Assembly: GCF_014650075.1 (NCBI RefSeq)
Contig: NZ_BMUG01000001.1
Location: 448,710-512,709 of the forward strand
Direction: 5' to 3'
Length of the DNA stretch: 64,000 nucleotides
DNA from: Streptomyces microflavus
GTDB taxonomy: Bacteria; Actinomycetota; Actinomycetes; Streptomycetales; Streptomycetaceae
Shown here one piece after another: positions 16,627 to 27,205 of the stretch; the stretch's first letter is position 1; each line of letters begins with the position of its first letter. A program made the position numbers and the translations under genes. The notes below the pieces were generated by a model. That model saw only the letters and a program-made list of their open reading frames with translations. It was not told the origin of the DNA and did no database searches.

Positions 16627-16966
16627 GGGCGACATCCACCTCGTGGACCTGGAGCCCGCACGGGGGAGCGAAGCCAACAAGGTGCGTCCGGCGGTGATCG
16701 TCTCCAACAACGCCGCCAACCGGTCGGCCGAGGTGTCCGGCAGGGGCGTCGTCGCCGTGGTGCCGCTGACCTCGAACACCTTGCGGATCCTCAGTTTCCA
16801 GGTGCTTCTCACCACGGAGGAGAGCCGCCTCCCGCAGAACTCCAAGGTGCAGTGCGAACAGATCCGGGCGGTGTCCCCCGACCGGATCCTGAAGCGCCTC
16901 GGTGAGGTGCCCCGCCAGCGCATGGCGGAGATCGACAGAGCTCTGCGCCGGCACCTGGCTCTCTGA
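16619..16966 (+). CDS. MazF/PemK-type endoribonuclease toxin
   Basis: 115 residues, the usual MazF length. It begins MRRGDIHLVDLEPARGSEAN, which is the MazF signature (GDI..vdl.P..GsE..k.RP), and continues with KVRPAVIVSNN, the strand carrying the RP motif. Later, VPLTSNT and QCEQIRAVSPDRI contain the conserved serine/threonine and Q-x-R regions of the active site. It would cleave mRNA at a short sequence when freed from the antitoxin. The start overlaps the antitoxin stop by 8 bases. It ends 14 bases before a terminator and is convergent with asd. Confidence 0.88.
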   Translation: MRRGDIHLVDLEPARGSEANKVRPAVIVSNNAANRSAEVSGRGVVAVVPLTSNTLRILSFQVLLTTEESRLPQNSKVQCEQIRAVSPDRILKRLGEVPRQRMAEIDRALRRHLAL

Positions 16967-16979
16967 CCCGCACACACGG

Positions 16980-17012
16980 AGGGGCGGCCACCGGACTCCG
17001 GTGGCCGCCCCT
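16980..17012. terminator. Bidirectional terminator, toxin gene / asd
   Basis: AGGGGCGGCCACCGG pairs with CCGGTGGCCGCCCCT through a 3-base loop (act), giving a 15-bp perfect stem between two convergent genes. Confidence 0.75.
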
Positions 17013-17044
17013 TCCCGTACGCGTACGCATACAAGGGTCGCGCG

Positions 17045-18178
<1,134 letters not shown>

Positions 18179-18286
18179 TCATCGCGCGAGGACCGCAGAA
18201 TCTGCATCGGCCGTGCGTGCCAAGGGGAACATCTGCGGCGGGCCCGGGCGCGGTGTGACGATGAACACGCACGGTGGACATACGAC

Positions 18287-18323
18287 AGCGGGGCGGGAGC
18301 TCGTGATGAGCGCCCGCCCCGCT
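18287..18323 (-). terminator. Terminator of the subtilisin-like protease gene
   Basis: AGCGGGGCGGGAGCT (18287-18301) pairs with AGCGCCCGCCCCGCT (18309-18323) with one mismatch, 21 bases beyond the protease stop. Confidence 0.75.
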
Positions 18324-18343
18324 GCCTGGTGGTGGTGCAACCG

Positions 18344-21300
18344 TTACGGCGTGACCTTCTCGATCACGACGCTGCCGGTGCCCGCGGCGGTGCTGCGTGC
18401 GTTGACCAGCTGGACCTCACCGAAGAACTGCCGGCCCTCGGGAGCCGCACCGGCGACCACGACCTCGGCGCCGACCTGCGCCGAAGCGCCGTTCGCCAGG
18501 TTGTAGGTCTTCGACGCGTCGACCTTCAGCGTGCCGAGCGAGGCCGCGTAGTACACGTCGCGGTAGTCGTAGGTGGTCGACCCGGACGGGACCGAGTAGC
18601 CGTCGACGATGACCGTGTACGTACCGGCGGCCGGGTTGGTCAGGCTGACCTTCTCCTCGGAGCCGGCGGTGGTGCCGCTGCCGACCTGGGCCGCGCCCCG
18701 GAAGACGTACAGGTCGAGGTCGGCGTTGGCGTCCGACGTACCGCCGATGGCGAAGTCGAGCTTCTCGACGCCCGCACCGATGGTGACTGTGGTCTGGCGG
18801 GTCTGGCCCGTGGAGATCGACGGCTTGTCGACCTTGGCCGAGCCCAGCGAGCCGCCCTTGAGCTTGCCCTCAAGAGCCGCCGCGCCGTTGGTGACCTTCC
18901 AGTTCACCGCGGCGGGGGTGCCGATCTTCGCCTCGGCGATGGTCTGCACCGCCGGGTCGAAGGAGGCGCCGAGCAGCGAGACGTCCAGCTTGAACGGGTT
19001 GTCCAGCAGCGGCGACGTACGGCGCGACTCGACCTCGATCTCCCACACGCCGGGGTACGGGTCCTTGTAGGACCGTACGTCCGGGCGGCAGGTGTTGGCC
19101 GGGTTCTCGTAGTTCGGGTAGCAGTTGACCGTGGAGGTCGGGTCGACCGGCGTCCCGTACGGGTGCAGGGCGATGAACCGGGTCTGGCTGCCCGAGCGGA
19201 GCGCGCTGAGGGCGACCTCAAGGGTCTTGGCGCCCTCCGGCACGTTCACGAAGTACGAGGTGGTGCCGTTGCGCTGCACCGAGCTCGAGTTCTTGAACGC
19301 GTAACCGGGGTGGTTCAGCTCGTTGGCGACGACGACCGTGGAGAGGACCTGGTGGTCGATCCCCTTGGTCTTGCTGTCGTCCAGCTCCAGGATGGCGCTG
19401 TGCACGCCCGCGGTCTTGGCCTTCGCCGTGACCTTCAGCTTCACCGGGGTGTCGAGCGGCAGCGAGACGTACTCGGGGCTGCTCAGCTTGAAGGTCTTGT
19501 CGTTGTTCTTCCACGACAGCTTGTGCTGGACGTTGCGGTCCGGGCCCGTGGTACGGGTGACGGTGATCTCGTAGACCTTCGTCTCGCCGACCTTGAGGCC
19601 GCCCTCACGGTCGTAGAGGCCGGTGCCGAAGCCCGGGTCCTTGAGCGCGAAGTCGATCGCGGTGTCGACCGGGGCCTTCACCTTGTACTCGTGCGCCGGG
19701 TTGCCCTTCTTGGTGATGAGCTTCCAGGCACCGACGATGTCGATCAGACCGGAACCCTGGGCGTGCGCGGGCACGTCCTTGATGTGGGTCGCCGAGCTGG
19801 TCAGCGCGACTCGGAGGTCGGCCGGCGGCAGCTCCAGGTCCTTCTGCTTCGCGGCGGAGAGCAGCAGGGCCGCCGCACCGGCGGCCTGCGGCGAGGCCAT
19901 CGAGGTGCCCTGGAGCATCGAGTAGCCGGGCGGCAGGGCGTAGCCCGCCTCCTTGACCGGACCACCGTCGAACCAGGTCTGGGTGGTGTTGATCGACGCA
20001 CCCGGGGCCGAGATGGTCGGCGTGAAGCCGCCGTCCTCACGCGGACCGCGCGAGGAGAAGGGCAGCAGGTCGTACTTCTTGGTGACGCTGGAGCCGTAGT
20101 TCGCGGCCCACGTCTCCTTGGAGATCGACGCGCCCACCGAGATGACGTGGTCGGCCAGGGCCGGGTCACCGATGGTGTTGAGGCCCGGGCCGCTGTTGCC
20201 GGCCGAGATGACGAGCTGGACGCCGTAGATGTCGACGAGGCGCTTGTAGAGCTCGGCGCGGGCGTTGTTGCCGTCGTTCAGCGGCGGCAGGCCGCCGATC
20301 GACATGTTGACGATGTCGACACCACGGTTGACGACGAGGTCGATCATGCCCTCGGTCAGCGCGATGTTGGTGCAGCCGCCGGACCAGGTGCAGGCGCGCG
20401 AGGAGACGACCTTGGCGCCGGGCGCCGCGCCGTTCATCTTGCCGCCGAACAGGCCGTTGGCCGCGGTGATGCCCGCGACGTGCGTGCCGTGCGAGCCCTC
20501 GATCACGCCGATGTTGACGTAGTCGGCCTTGGCGCCCGCCGCGTTGTAGACCACGTTCTTACGGGTCTCGACGACGAACGGGATGCGCTCGACGATCTTG
20601 GTGGCCGGGTCGTCCTCACCGAAGTACGCGACCTGGAACTTGTCCTTGTACGGCTTGAGGGCCGTGTCGTCGGAGAAGTCCGCGTTCGCGTTCAGGTCCA
20701 CGCGGATGGTGCCCTTGACCGCGTCGTACAGCACGCCCCAGACGTCGGTGGTGTCACCGTCGCGGTTGAGGTCGCCCGCCATGTCGCCGCCGGTGGTGGC
20801 CGACTCGGCGAAGGTGGCGAACTTGTAGCTGCCCGCCGGTGCCGAGTAGGTCTTGCCGCCGGACGTGAACGTCGGGCCGGTGACGGTCGCGGACATCTGC
20901 AGCCAGGTGCCGTCGCCGTCGTTCACCGGGTCGGTCGCGGTGACCCAGTCGACGATCTTGCGCTCGCCGGTGGTGGTCTTCTTCAGCGCCGGGTGGCCGA
21001 GGTCGACACCGGAGTCCAGGACACCGATGGTGATCCCGCGGCCGTCGGCCGTCGGGTTCTTCTCGACGAACTCGACCGCACCCGTCTCGAAGGAGGGGTT
21101 GTACGGGTTGGCGGCCGGGGTGTTCTTGCCCGGCGCCGGGTAACTGCCCGTGGCCTTGAGCTGCTTGGCCCCCGTGGCCCGGTCGCCCGAGGGCGTCGGG
21201 TCGTCCAGCTTGATCTCCTGCTTGAGATCGATGCCGAGAACGGACTTCAGCTTGGAGGCCGCCGCGATGGTGGTCTCGGCGGTGCTGGTCGGCACCGTCG

Positions 21301-21646
21301 CCCGTACGTAGCCGAGCTTGTCGTAGGTCTGGCCGAGCACGGAGCCCTTGACGGCGTCCAGCTGCTCGGTGACCTGCTCGGTCGCCCCCGGGGTGGTGGC
21401 GATCATCATCGTGACGTTCTTCTCGCCCTTGGCCTCGGCCTTGGCCAGAACCTCGGCGTCCGCTGTGCCGAGCTTGTCGCCGCGGTCGCTCGTGGCGGCC
21501 GGTTTGACGGGTGCCGGTGCCGGGTCGCCGGCGGCGAACACCGGCGAGGCGCTGGAGGCCGCGAGTGCGGCCGCGAGGCCGGCAGCGGCCGCGATGCGAG
21601 CGGCGCGTCTCGCCCCGGGTATGGAGCTGGGGGATTCCTTGGTCAT
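18344..21646 (-). CDS. Secreted S8 (subtilisin-like) serine protease, large
   Basis: Exported protease of 1100 residues. I choose ATG at 21646, where CAGGG lies 6 bases upstream; an ATG two codons earlier has a poorly placed site. A Sec signal (ARRAARIAAAAGLAAALAAS, cleavage near FAA-GD) is followed by an inhibitor-like propeptide. The catalytic triad is Asp211 (GVLDSGVDLGHP), His386 (GSHGTHVAG) and Ser582 (QGTSMASP). The long Asp-His gap of 175 residues suggests an inserted PA-like domain. The C-terminal 500 residues are beta-rich repeats and a pre-peptidase C-terminal-like domain (DANADLDLYVFRG). Probable substrates are extracellular proteins. It is monocistronic. Confidence 0.93.
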   Translation of the reverse strand: MTKESPSSIPGARRAARIAAAAGLAAALAASSASPVFAAGDPAPAPVKPAATSDRGDKLGTADAEVLAKAEAKGEKNVTMMIATTPGATEQVTEQLDAVKGSVLGQTYDKLGYVRATVPTSTAETTIAAASKLKSVLGIDLKQEIKLDDPTPSGDRATGAKQLKATGSYPAPGKNTPAANPYNPSFETGAVEFVEKNPTADGRGITIGVLDSGVDLGHPALKKTTTGERKIVDWVTATDPVNDGDGTWLQMSATVTGPTFTSGGKTYSAPAGSYKFATFAESATTGGDMAGDLNRDGDTTDVWGVLYDAVKGTIRVDLNANADFSDDTALKPYKDKFQVAYFGEDDPATKIVERIPFVVETRKNVVYNAAGAKADYVNIGVIEGSHGTHVAGITAANGLFGGKMNGAAPGAKVVSSRACTWSGGCTNIALTEGMIDLVVNRGVDIVNMSIGGLPPLNDGNNARAELYKRLVDIYGVQLVISAGNSGPGLNTIGDPALADHVISVGASISKETWAANYGSSVTKKYDLLPFSSRGPREDGGFTPTISAPGASINTTQTWFDGGPVKEAGYALPPGYSMLQGTSMASPQAAGAAALLLSAAKQKDLELPPADLRVALTSSATHIKDVPAHAQGSGLIDIVGAWKLITKKGNPAHEYKVKAPVDTAIDFALKDPGFGTGLYDREGGLKVGETKVYEITVTRTTGPDRNVQHKLSWKNNDKTFKLSSPEYVSLPLDTPVKLKVTAKAKTAGVHSAILELDDSKTKGIDHQVLSTVVVANELNHPGYAFKNSSSVQRNGTTSYFVNVPEGAKTLEVALSALRSGSQTRFIALHPYGTPVDPTSTVNCYPNYENPANTCRPDVRSYKDPYPGVWEIEVESRRTSPLLDNPFKLDVSLLGASFDPAVQTIAEAKIGTPAAVNWKVTNGAAALEGKLKGGSLGSAKVDKPSISTGQTRQTTVTIGAGVEKLDFAIGGTSDANADLDLYVFRGAAQVGSGTTAGSEEKVSLTNPAAGTYTVIVDGYSVPSGSTTYDYRDVYYAASLGTLKVDASKTYNLANGASAQVGAEVVVAGAAPEGRQFFGEVQLVNARSTAAGTGSVVIEKVTP

Positions 21647-21882
21647 CAGCATCCCTGTAATTGAAAGAGAGAGTCCGGAATTCGGTACCGGATGACCGCT
21701 CAGCCTGTCGTAAATGACAGGGCTTTGTGGAGAGTTGACGGAGACGAGACAGGTACATGGCATAGATCCGCCACTGGGGGCGATGCGTCACGAGGGATGA
21801 ATGAGGCGAAAGCGCACGTCGGAGAGCCGGTTCCGGGCCTGTGGTCCGGACCAGTGGCACCAGCGGACGCTCCAGCTCCGGC

Positions 21883-22977
21883 TCAGCGCGGCAGCACCAC
21901 CAGATACGCGGCCGGCTCCCGGTCGTCCGCCGCCATCAGCGCCGTCCGCACCACCGTGGCCTGCTGGTCCATCGCCTCGCGCAGCTTCCTCGGGGTGAGG
22001 TGGACGACCGTGACCCCCAGCCGCTCCAGATGGTCCCGCTTGGCGGCGTACGCGGACCACTGCGGCTCCTCCGGGTGCGCCGGGGCCCGGTTCCCGTACC
22101 GCCGCCCCTCCTCCGGCGCACCGAACCGGGGTGCCCGGGTGTCCAGCTCGACGGCAACGGCCTGATCCGGCCAGTACGCGTCGACCCCGCCCAGCTCCGG
22201 CCCGCCCGGCAGCCGCAGGCCGACGTTCCAGAGCGGCTCCGGCAGCCCGTGCTCGCGCACCATCGCGTACAGCCGTGCCTCCGCCACCGCCCGCCCCTCG
22301 GCCAACAGCGCCTCCACCGCGCCCACCACCGAAGGCCGCCCCAGCAGCTTGGCCACGCTCAGCTCCCGCACCACGGCGGCCGGTTCGCTGTGCCCGGCCC
22401 GCACGGCCTCGGTCAGCAGCCGGCGCACGTCCTCCGGGTCGCCCAGCCCCGCCACCGCGTCCGCCAGCGCCCGCTCCACCGGGGCGACGGGCACCCCGGC
22501 CCGCCGCACCGGTGCGGGCAGCGCGGCGGCCCGCACCACCTCCACGAAGCGGGTCGAGCGCAGCCGCCGGGTGCGCGGCACCAGGACGTCGATACGGTGC
22601 AGCGCCGCCAGGTCCGGCGCCGCGGCGAAGCCGTACAGGGCGAGCGCCGCCAGGCCGGTCACCATCGCCTCGCCGAACCCCGCGTCCGACGGCTCCGGGG
22701 GAGTGCGCCGGGAGGAGACCGGCGGGCGACCCGCGTACAACAGGGCCCCGCGCAGCCGCTCCTGGCCGCTGGGCGGCTCCGGGTGCAGCAGGTAGACCCC
22801 CGGCAGCAGATGCTGCCAGGAGCCGCCGGGCAGGCACTGGGCGGAGGTCTGCGCGGCGGAGACGCCCCGCGCCCGGAGCTGGGCGGCGGACAGGACGCGG
22901 TGCGTCACGTCCTGGAGATGATGCAGGGGGCGGGGGAACAGAGGGGACAGCGGGGAGAGCGGGGTGTTCTGGGTCAT
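21883..22977 (-). CDS. AbiEi-like wHTH protein with C-terminal DUF559/PD-(D/E)XK-like domain
   Basis: 364 residues. ATG at 22977 is used, with a weak GGGA ribosome site. Residues about 25-70 resemble the AbiEi antitoxin winged helix (LSAAQLRARGVSAAQ, then QHLLPGVYLLH). The C-terminal 110 residues look like a DUF559 nuclease fold of the very short patch repair type: GVDAYWPDQAVAVELD contains the D...ExD pattern, and KRDHLERLGVTVVHLTPRKL is its last helix and strand. No AbiEii toxin gene is next to it. The role is unknown. Proteins of this architecture are frequent singletons in actinomycetes, so a defence role is only a possibility. Confidence 0.7.
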   Translation of the reverse strand: MTQNTPLSPLSPLFPRPLHHLQDVTHRVLSAAQLRARGVSAAQTSAQCLPGGSWQHLLPGVYLLHPEPPSGQERLRGALLYAGRPPVSSRRTPPEPSDAGFGEAMVTGLAALALYGFAAAPDLAALHRIDVLVPRTRRLRSTRFVEVVRAAALPAPVRRAGVPVAPVERALADAVAGLGDPEDVRRLLTEAVRAGHSEPAAVVRELSVAKLLGRPSVVGAVEALLAEGRAVAEARLYAMVREHGLPEPLWNVGLRLPGGPELGGVDAYWPDQAVAVELDTRAPRFGAPEEGRRYGNRAPAHPEEPQWSAYAAKRDHLERLGVTVVHLTPRKLREAMDQQATVVRTALMAADDREPAAYLVVLPR

Positions 22978-23260
22978 GGCCGATGATTTCCCGCCAACCC
23001 AGGGTCCCCTAACCCCTGTTACACGCCCGTCGACAATTCCGGACAACGCCGCCCTAAAGTACGGGTGTTCGAGGACCGAAAAGGGCCGTCGCACGGGAAA
23101 TGAGGAGGGGGCGCGTCGGGCAGGTGTGCGAGCGCCACTTTCGCGCCGCGCACACACCGAACCCGCGCGCCCCCTGGACCCGCCCGCTCACGCCCGCGGG
23201 CTTCCGGACCCGCCCGTCCGTCTACGCCTGCGAGCCTTCGGAGTCCGTCCGTCCCTCCCT

Positions 23261-25873
23261 CTACGCCCGCGCGTCGCACTCCTGGCCGCGAAGCACACGC
23301 GCCAGGTCGTCCCGGGCCTCAAGGACCAGTCGGCGCAGCGCCGGAGCGGCATCCGCGTGGCTGTTCAGCCAGGCGTCGGTCGCCGCGAGCGTCTCCGGGC
23401 TGTCCTGGAGGGCGGGGAAGAGCCCCTTCACCACGTGCATGCCGATCTGGATGGACCGCTCCGCCCAGACCCGCTCGATCACCTCGAAGTAGCGGTCCGC
23501 GTACGGGGCCAGCAGCTCCCGCTGCGAGGGCTGCTCGAACCCCGCGATCGTCGCCTCGACCAGGGCGTTGGACAGCTTGTCCGACTCCACGACCGCCGCC
23601 CACGCCTGCGCCTTGACCGCCTCCGAGGGACGCGAGGCCAGGCACCGTACGTGGTGACGCTTGCCGGACGCCGTGTCGTCGCGGGCCAGTTCGGCGTCGA
23701 TCGCCGCCTCGTTCGCCGCACCGTGCGAGGCGAGCGGGGAGAGGAAGGCCCAGCGCAGCTCCTGGTCGACCGCCAGGCCGTCGACCTCGGCCGTGCCCTC
23801 CAGCAGCCCGCCCAGCAGCTGGAAGTCCGCCTCGGAGCCCGCGACGGCCGCGAAGAAGCGGGCCCACGTCAGCTGGTGCTGGCTGCCCGGCTCGGCCTGC
23901 CGGAGCTCGCGCAGCGCGCCCTCGGCCAGCGCCCGGCCGCCCTCCTCGCGCCAGGCGGGGGAGGCGTAGTTCACCAGCGCCGACTGCGCCCAGGCGTGCA
24001 GCATCTGCAGGACGCCGATGTCGGTCTCGCGCCCGGCGTGCGCCAGCACCAGCGCGACGAAGTCGCGGGCGGGCAGCAGGGCGTCCCGGGTCAGGTTCCA
24101 CAGGGCCGACCAGCACAGGGCACGGGCCAGCGGATCGGTGATGGAGCCCAGGTGGTCGCGGAGGGTCGCCAGGGACCCCTCGTCGAAGCGGACCTTGCAG
24201 TACGTGAGGTCGTCGTCGTTGACCAGGATCAGATCGGGCCGCTCGGAACCTGCCAGCTCCTTGACCACGGTGCGCTCCCCGGCCACGTCCACCTCGGCCC
24301 GGGCGTACCGCGTCAGCTCACCCTCCGGCGTACGCCGGTACAGGCCGACCGCGACCCGGTGCGGGCGCAGCTCCGGGTGGGAGGCTGCGGCCTCCTGGAC
24401 CACGGCCAGCTCGGTCAGCGTCCCGGCCTCGTCGTAGGTCGCCACAGGGGTGAGCACGTTGACTCCGGCGGTCTGCAGCCAGGAGCGCGACCAGGCCGTC
24501 ATATCGCGGCCGGAGGTCTCGGCGAGCACCGAAAGAAGGTCGCCCAGACGCGTGTTGCCGTACGCGTGGCTCTTGAAGTAGCGCCGCGCGCCCTCAAGGA
24601 AGGCGTCGCGTCCCACGTACGCCACGAGCTGCTTCAGTACGGACGCGCCCTTGGCGTACGTGATCCCGTCGAAGTTCAGCTTGGCGTCCTCCAGGTCACG
24701 GATGTCGGCCGTGATCGGGTGCGTGGAGGGCAGCTGGTCGGCGCGGTAGGCCCACGCCTTCCGGTTGTTGGCGAAGGTGATCCAGCCGTTGGTGAAGCGG
24801 GTCGCCTCGACCATCGAGAAGGAGCCCATGAAGTCCGCGAAGGACTCCTTCAGCCACAGGTCGTCCCACCACTCCATGGTGACCAGGTCGCCGAACCACA
24901 TGTGCGCCATTTCGTGCAGGATGACGTTGGCGCGCCGCTCGTAGGCCGCCGAGGTGACCTTGCCGCGGAAGATGTACTCCTCGCGGAAGGTGACCATGCC
25001 CGGGTTCTCCATCGCCCCGAGGTTGTACTCCGGCACGAACGCCTGGTCGTACTTCCCGAAGGGGTACGGGTAGTCGAAGTTGTCGTGGAAGAAGTCCAGG
25101 CCCTGCTTGGTGACCAGGAAGACGTCATCCGCGTCGAAGTGCTTGGCGAGCCCCTTGCGGCACATCGCGCCGAGCGGGATCTCCAGCGTCGAACCGTCGT
25201 CCAGGGAGCGGCTGTAGTGGTCGGTCACATAGTGGTACGGACCGGCGACGACGGCCGTGATGTAGGTGGAGATCGGCTTGGTCTCCGCGAACCGCCACAC
25301 CCCGCCCTCGTGCGACTCCTCGGCCCCGTTGGACCAGACCCGCCAGCCGTCGGGGGCGGTCACCTGGAAGCGGTAGGGCGCCTTGAGGTCCGGCTGTTCG
25401 AAGTTGGCGAAGACCCGGCGGGCGTCGGCCGGCTCGTACTGCGTGTACAGGTAGACCTCGCCGTCCTCCGGGTCGACGAAGCGGTGCATGCCCTCGCCGG
25501 TCCTGCTGTACGCGCACCGGGCGTCGACCACGAGGACGTTCTCGCCCTCCAGGAGCCCGTCCAGCGCCACCCGGACCCCGTCGAACACGACGGCGGGGTC
25601 GAGCGGGGCGCCGTTCAGCGTCACGGCGTCCACACCCGGCGCCACCAGGTCGGCGAAGGTCGAGGCGCCCGCACGGGCGGAGCGGAACCGGATCGTGGTC
25701 AGCGACCGGAACGTCCGCGGACCGGCGTCCCCGTCGCCCCCGTCCTTGCCCCCGTCGGCCCCCTCGGGCCCGTCGACGGCGGAACGCAGGTCGAGCTCGA
25801 CCTCGTAACCGTCGACGGTCAGCAGCTCGGCCCTCTTCTGGGCCTCGTCGCGGGACAGGTTTTCTCCGGGCAC
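23261..25873 (-). CDS. pepN2: Aminopeptidase N (M1 metallopeptidase), second copy
   Basis: 870-residue paralogue of the enzyme at 13722-16298. GTG at 25873 follows AAGGAG by 5 bases and gives PGENLSRDEAQKRAELLTV, which aligns with the first copy. GAMENPG precedes the zinc site HEMAH (residues 320-324), with the third ligand Glu in KESFADF. An insertion rich in glycine and aspartate (GPEGADGGKDGGDGDAGP) sits near residue 35 and is absent from the first copy. The role is probably cytoplasmic peptide turnover with a different residue preference. It is divergent from the nitroreductase-like gene at 26019. Confidence 0.93.
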   Translation of the reverse strand: MPGENLSRDEAQKRAELLTVDGYEVELDLRSAVDGPEGADGGKDGGDGDAGPRTFRSLTTIRFRSARAGASTFADLVAPGVDAVTLNGAPLDPAVVFDGVRVALDGLLEGENVLVVDARCAYSRTGEGMHRFVDPEDGEVYLYTQYEPADARRVFANFEQPDLKAPYRFQVTAPDGWRVWSNGAEESHEGGVWRFAETKPISTYITAVVAGPYHYVTDHYSRSLDDGSTLEIPLGAMCRKGLAKHFDADDVFLVTKQGLDFFHDNFDYPYPFGKYDQAFVPEYNLGAMENPGMVTFREEYIFRGKVTSAAYERRANVILHEMAHMWFGDLVTMEWWDDLWLKESFADFMGSFSMVEATRFTNGWITFANNRKAWAYRADQLPSTHPITADIRDLEDAKLNFDGITYAKGASVLKQLVAYVGRDAFLEGARRYFKSHAYGNTRLGDLLSVLAETSGRDMTAWSRSWLQTAGVNVLTPVATYDEAGTLTELAVVQEAAASHPELRPHRVAVGLYRRTPEGELTRYARAEVDVAGERTVVKELAGSERPDLILVNDDDLTYCKVRFDEGSLATLRDHLGSITDPLARALCWSALWNLTRDALLPARDFVALVLAHAGRETDIGVLQMLHAWAQSALVNYASPAWREEGGRALAEGALRELRQAEPGSQHQLTWARFFAAVAGSEADFQLLGGLLEGTAEVDGLAVDQELRWAFLSPLASHGAANEAAIDAELARDDTASGKRHHVRCLASRPSEAVKAQAWAAVVESDKLSNALVEATIAGFEQPSQRELLAPYADRYFEVIERVWAERSIQIGMHVVKGLFPALQDSPETLAATDAWLNSHADAAPALRRLVLEARDDLARVLRGQECDARA

Positions 25874-26018
25874 GGGCACTCCTTCGTGACGCGCGTCATG
25901 TGTCGTGTTCGAACCCATTGATCCTTGCACGCGGCCGCGGGCCGGGGCAGGCGGGGAATGGCAGACCCTCCGGCGGCGTTCTCGCCAACGGTTGGAACAG
26001 GCCCTTCTGAGGAGAGAC

Positions 26019-26669
26019 ATGCCCGAGAACACCCCGGCGAACGGCAAGACCCCGGCCGATTTCTGGTTCGACCCGCTCTGCCCGTGGGCGTGGATGACCT
26101 CCCGCTGGATCCTTGAGGTGGAGAAGGTCCGCGACATCGAGGTCCGCTGGCATGTGATGAGCCTCGCCGTCCTGAACGAGGACAAGCTGGACGACCTGCC
26201 CGAGGAGTACCGCGACCTGCTGGAGAACAAGGCGTGGGGCCCGGTCCGGGTCGTCGTCGCCGCCCAGCAGCTCCACGGCGACGAGGTCGTCGGCCCCCTC
26301 TACACGGCGCTCGGCACCCGCTTCCACAACAACGGCGAGGGCCCCACCCGCGAGGCCGTCGCCGGCGCCCTCAAGGACGTCGGCCTGCCCGCCGAGCTCG
26401 CGGAGTACGCCGACAAGGACACGTACGACACCGAGCTGCGCGCCTCCCACAAGGAGGGCATCGACAAGGTCGGCCAGGAGGTCGGCACCCCGGTCATCGC
26501 GGTGCCCGGCGCGGACGGCGAGCAGGTCGCCTTCTTCGGCCCCGTCGTCACCCCCGCCCCCAAGGGCGAGGACGCGGCGAAGCTCTGGGACGGCACGCTG
26601 CTGGTCGCCTCCATCCCCGGCTTCTACGAGATCAAGCGGACCCGCACGCAGGGCCCGATCTTCGACTGA
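26019..26669 (+). CDS. DsbA-like protein similar to mycothiol-dependent nitroreductase Rv2466c
   Basis: 216 residues with a thioredoxin fold and helical insert. ATG at 26019 follows GAGGAGA. From memory it aligns over its whole length with Rv2466c of Mycobacterium tuberculosis (FWFDPLCPW near residue 15, HVMSLA, KRTRT near the C-terminus). Rv2466c has a CPWC active site, as I recall; here it reads C21-P-W-A24, so the resolving cysteine is absent and a monothiol mechanism with mycothiol is likely. GTPVI supplies the cis-proline. It is expected to reduce electrophiles or disulphides in the cytoplasm. It has its own promoter region facing pepN2 and ends at a strong terminator. Confidence 0.85.
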   Translation: MPENTPANGKTPADFWFDPLCPWAWMTSRWILEVEKVRDIEVRWHVMSLAVLNEDKLDDLPEEYRDLLENKAWGPVRVVVAAQQLHGDEVVGPLYTALGTRFHNNGEGPTREAVAGALKDVGLPAELAEYADKDTYDTELRASHKEGIDKVGQEVGTPVIAVPGADGEQVAFFGPVVTPAPKGEDAAKLWDGTLLVASIPGFYEIKRTRTQGPIFD

Positions 26670-26687
26670 CTGGGCCTTCTGCCTGGT

Positions 26688-26719
26688 CGGGCCGGGAGCA
26701 CGCGCGTGCTCCCGGCCCG
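26688..26719 (+). terminator. Terminator of the nitroreductase-like gene
   Basis: Perfect 15-bp stem CGGGCCGGGAGCACG with its complement, 2-base loop, followed by TTG. It starts 19 bases after the stop. Confidence 0.8.
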
Positions 26720-26736
26720 TTGTCAGTGGCGGATCG

Positions 26737-26742
26737 TACGGT
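26737..26742 (+). promoter_or_regulatory. -10 box of a probably leaderless transcript (VOC gene)
   Basis: TACGGT lies 7 bases before ATG 26750. The GAGG between is too close to the start to act as a normal ribosome site. Confidence 0.4.
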
Positions 26743-26749
26743 GAGGACC

Positions 26750-27097
26750 ATGCGCTTCTCACCGGAGATGATCACGATCGACTGTCCCGACCCCCAGACG
26801 CTGGCCGCCTGGTGGGCCACGGCGCTCGGAGTGGAAGGGACGCAGGACTACGGCGAGTTCGTCATCGTCCCCGCCACCCCCCTGGTCCTCGGCTTCCAGC
26901 GGGTGCCCGAGCCCAAGTCCGTCAAGAACCGGGTGCACATCGACTTCGCGTCCCCCGACCGCCCGGCGGACGTGGAGCGCCTGGTGGGGCTGGGGGCGAC
27001 GGTGATCGGCGAGCATTCGATGCACGGTCTGTCCTGGAACGTCCTCCAGGACCCCCAGGGCAACGAGTTCTGCCTCGCCGACGAGGGCACCCAGTGA
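26750..27097 (+). CDS. VOC-family (glyoxalase-like) protein
   Basis: 115 residues, a single vicinal-oxygen-chelate module. It starts MRFSPEMITIDCPDPQTLAA, the pattern of the glyoxalase-like actinobacterial group, with VKNRVHIDFASPD in the middle strand carrying the histidine ligand and WNVLQDPQGNEFCLADE at the end carrying the glutamate ligand. The substrate is unknown; relatives include dioxygenases, lyases and antibiotic-binding proteins. It is a single small gene between a terminator and the MFS transporter. Confidence 0.85.
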   Translation: MRFSPEMITIDCPDPQTLAAWWATALGVEGTQDYGEFVIVPATPLVLGFQRVPEPKSVKNRVHIDFASPDRPADVERLVGLGATVIGEHSMHGLSWNVLQDPQGNEFCLADEGTQ

Positions 27098-27205
27098 CGC
27101 GCCGACGCGGGCAGCCACTGACCGGCTGAAGAGGGCAGCCGCCGGCCGACACCGCCCGGGCCCACCCCTTGCCGTGCGGTCGAACTCTCGTTCATGATCT
27201 GCTCC

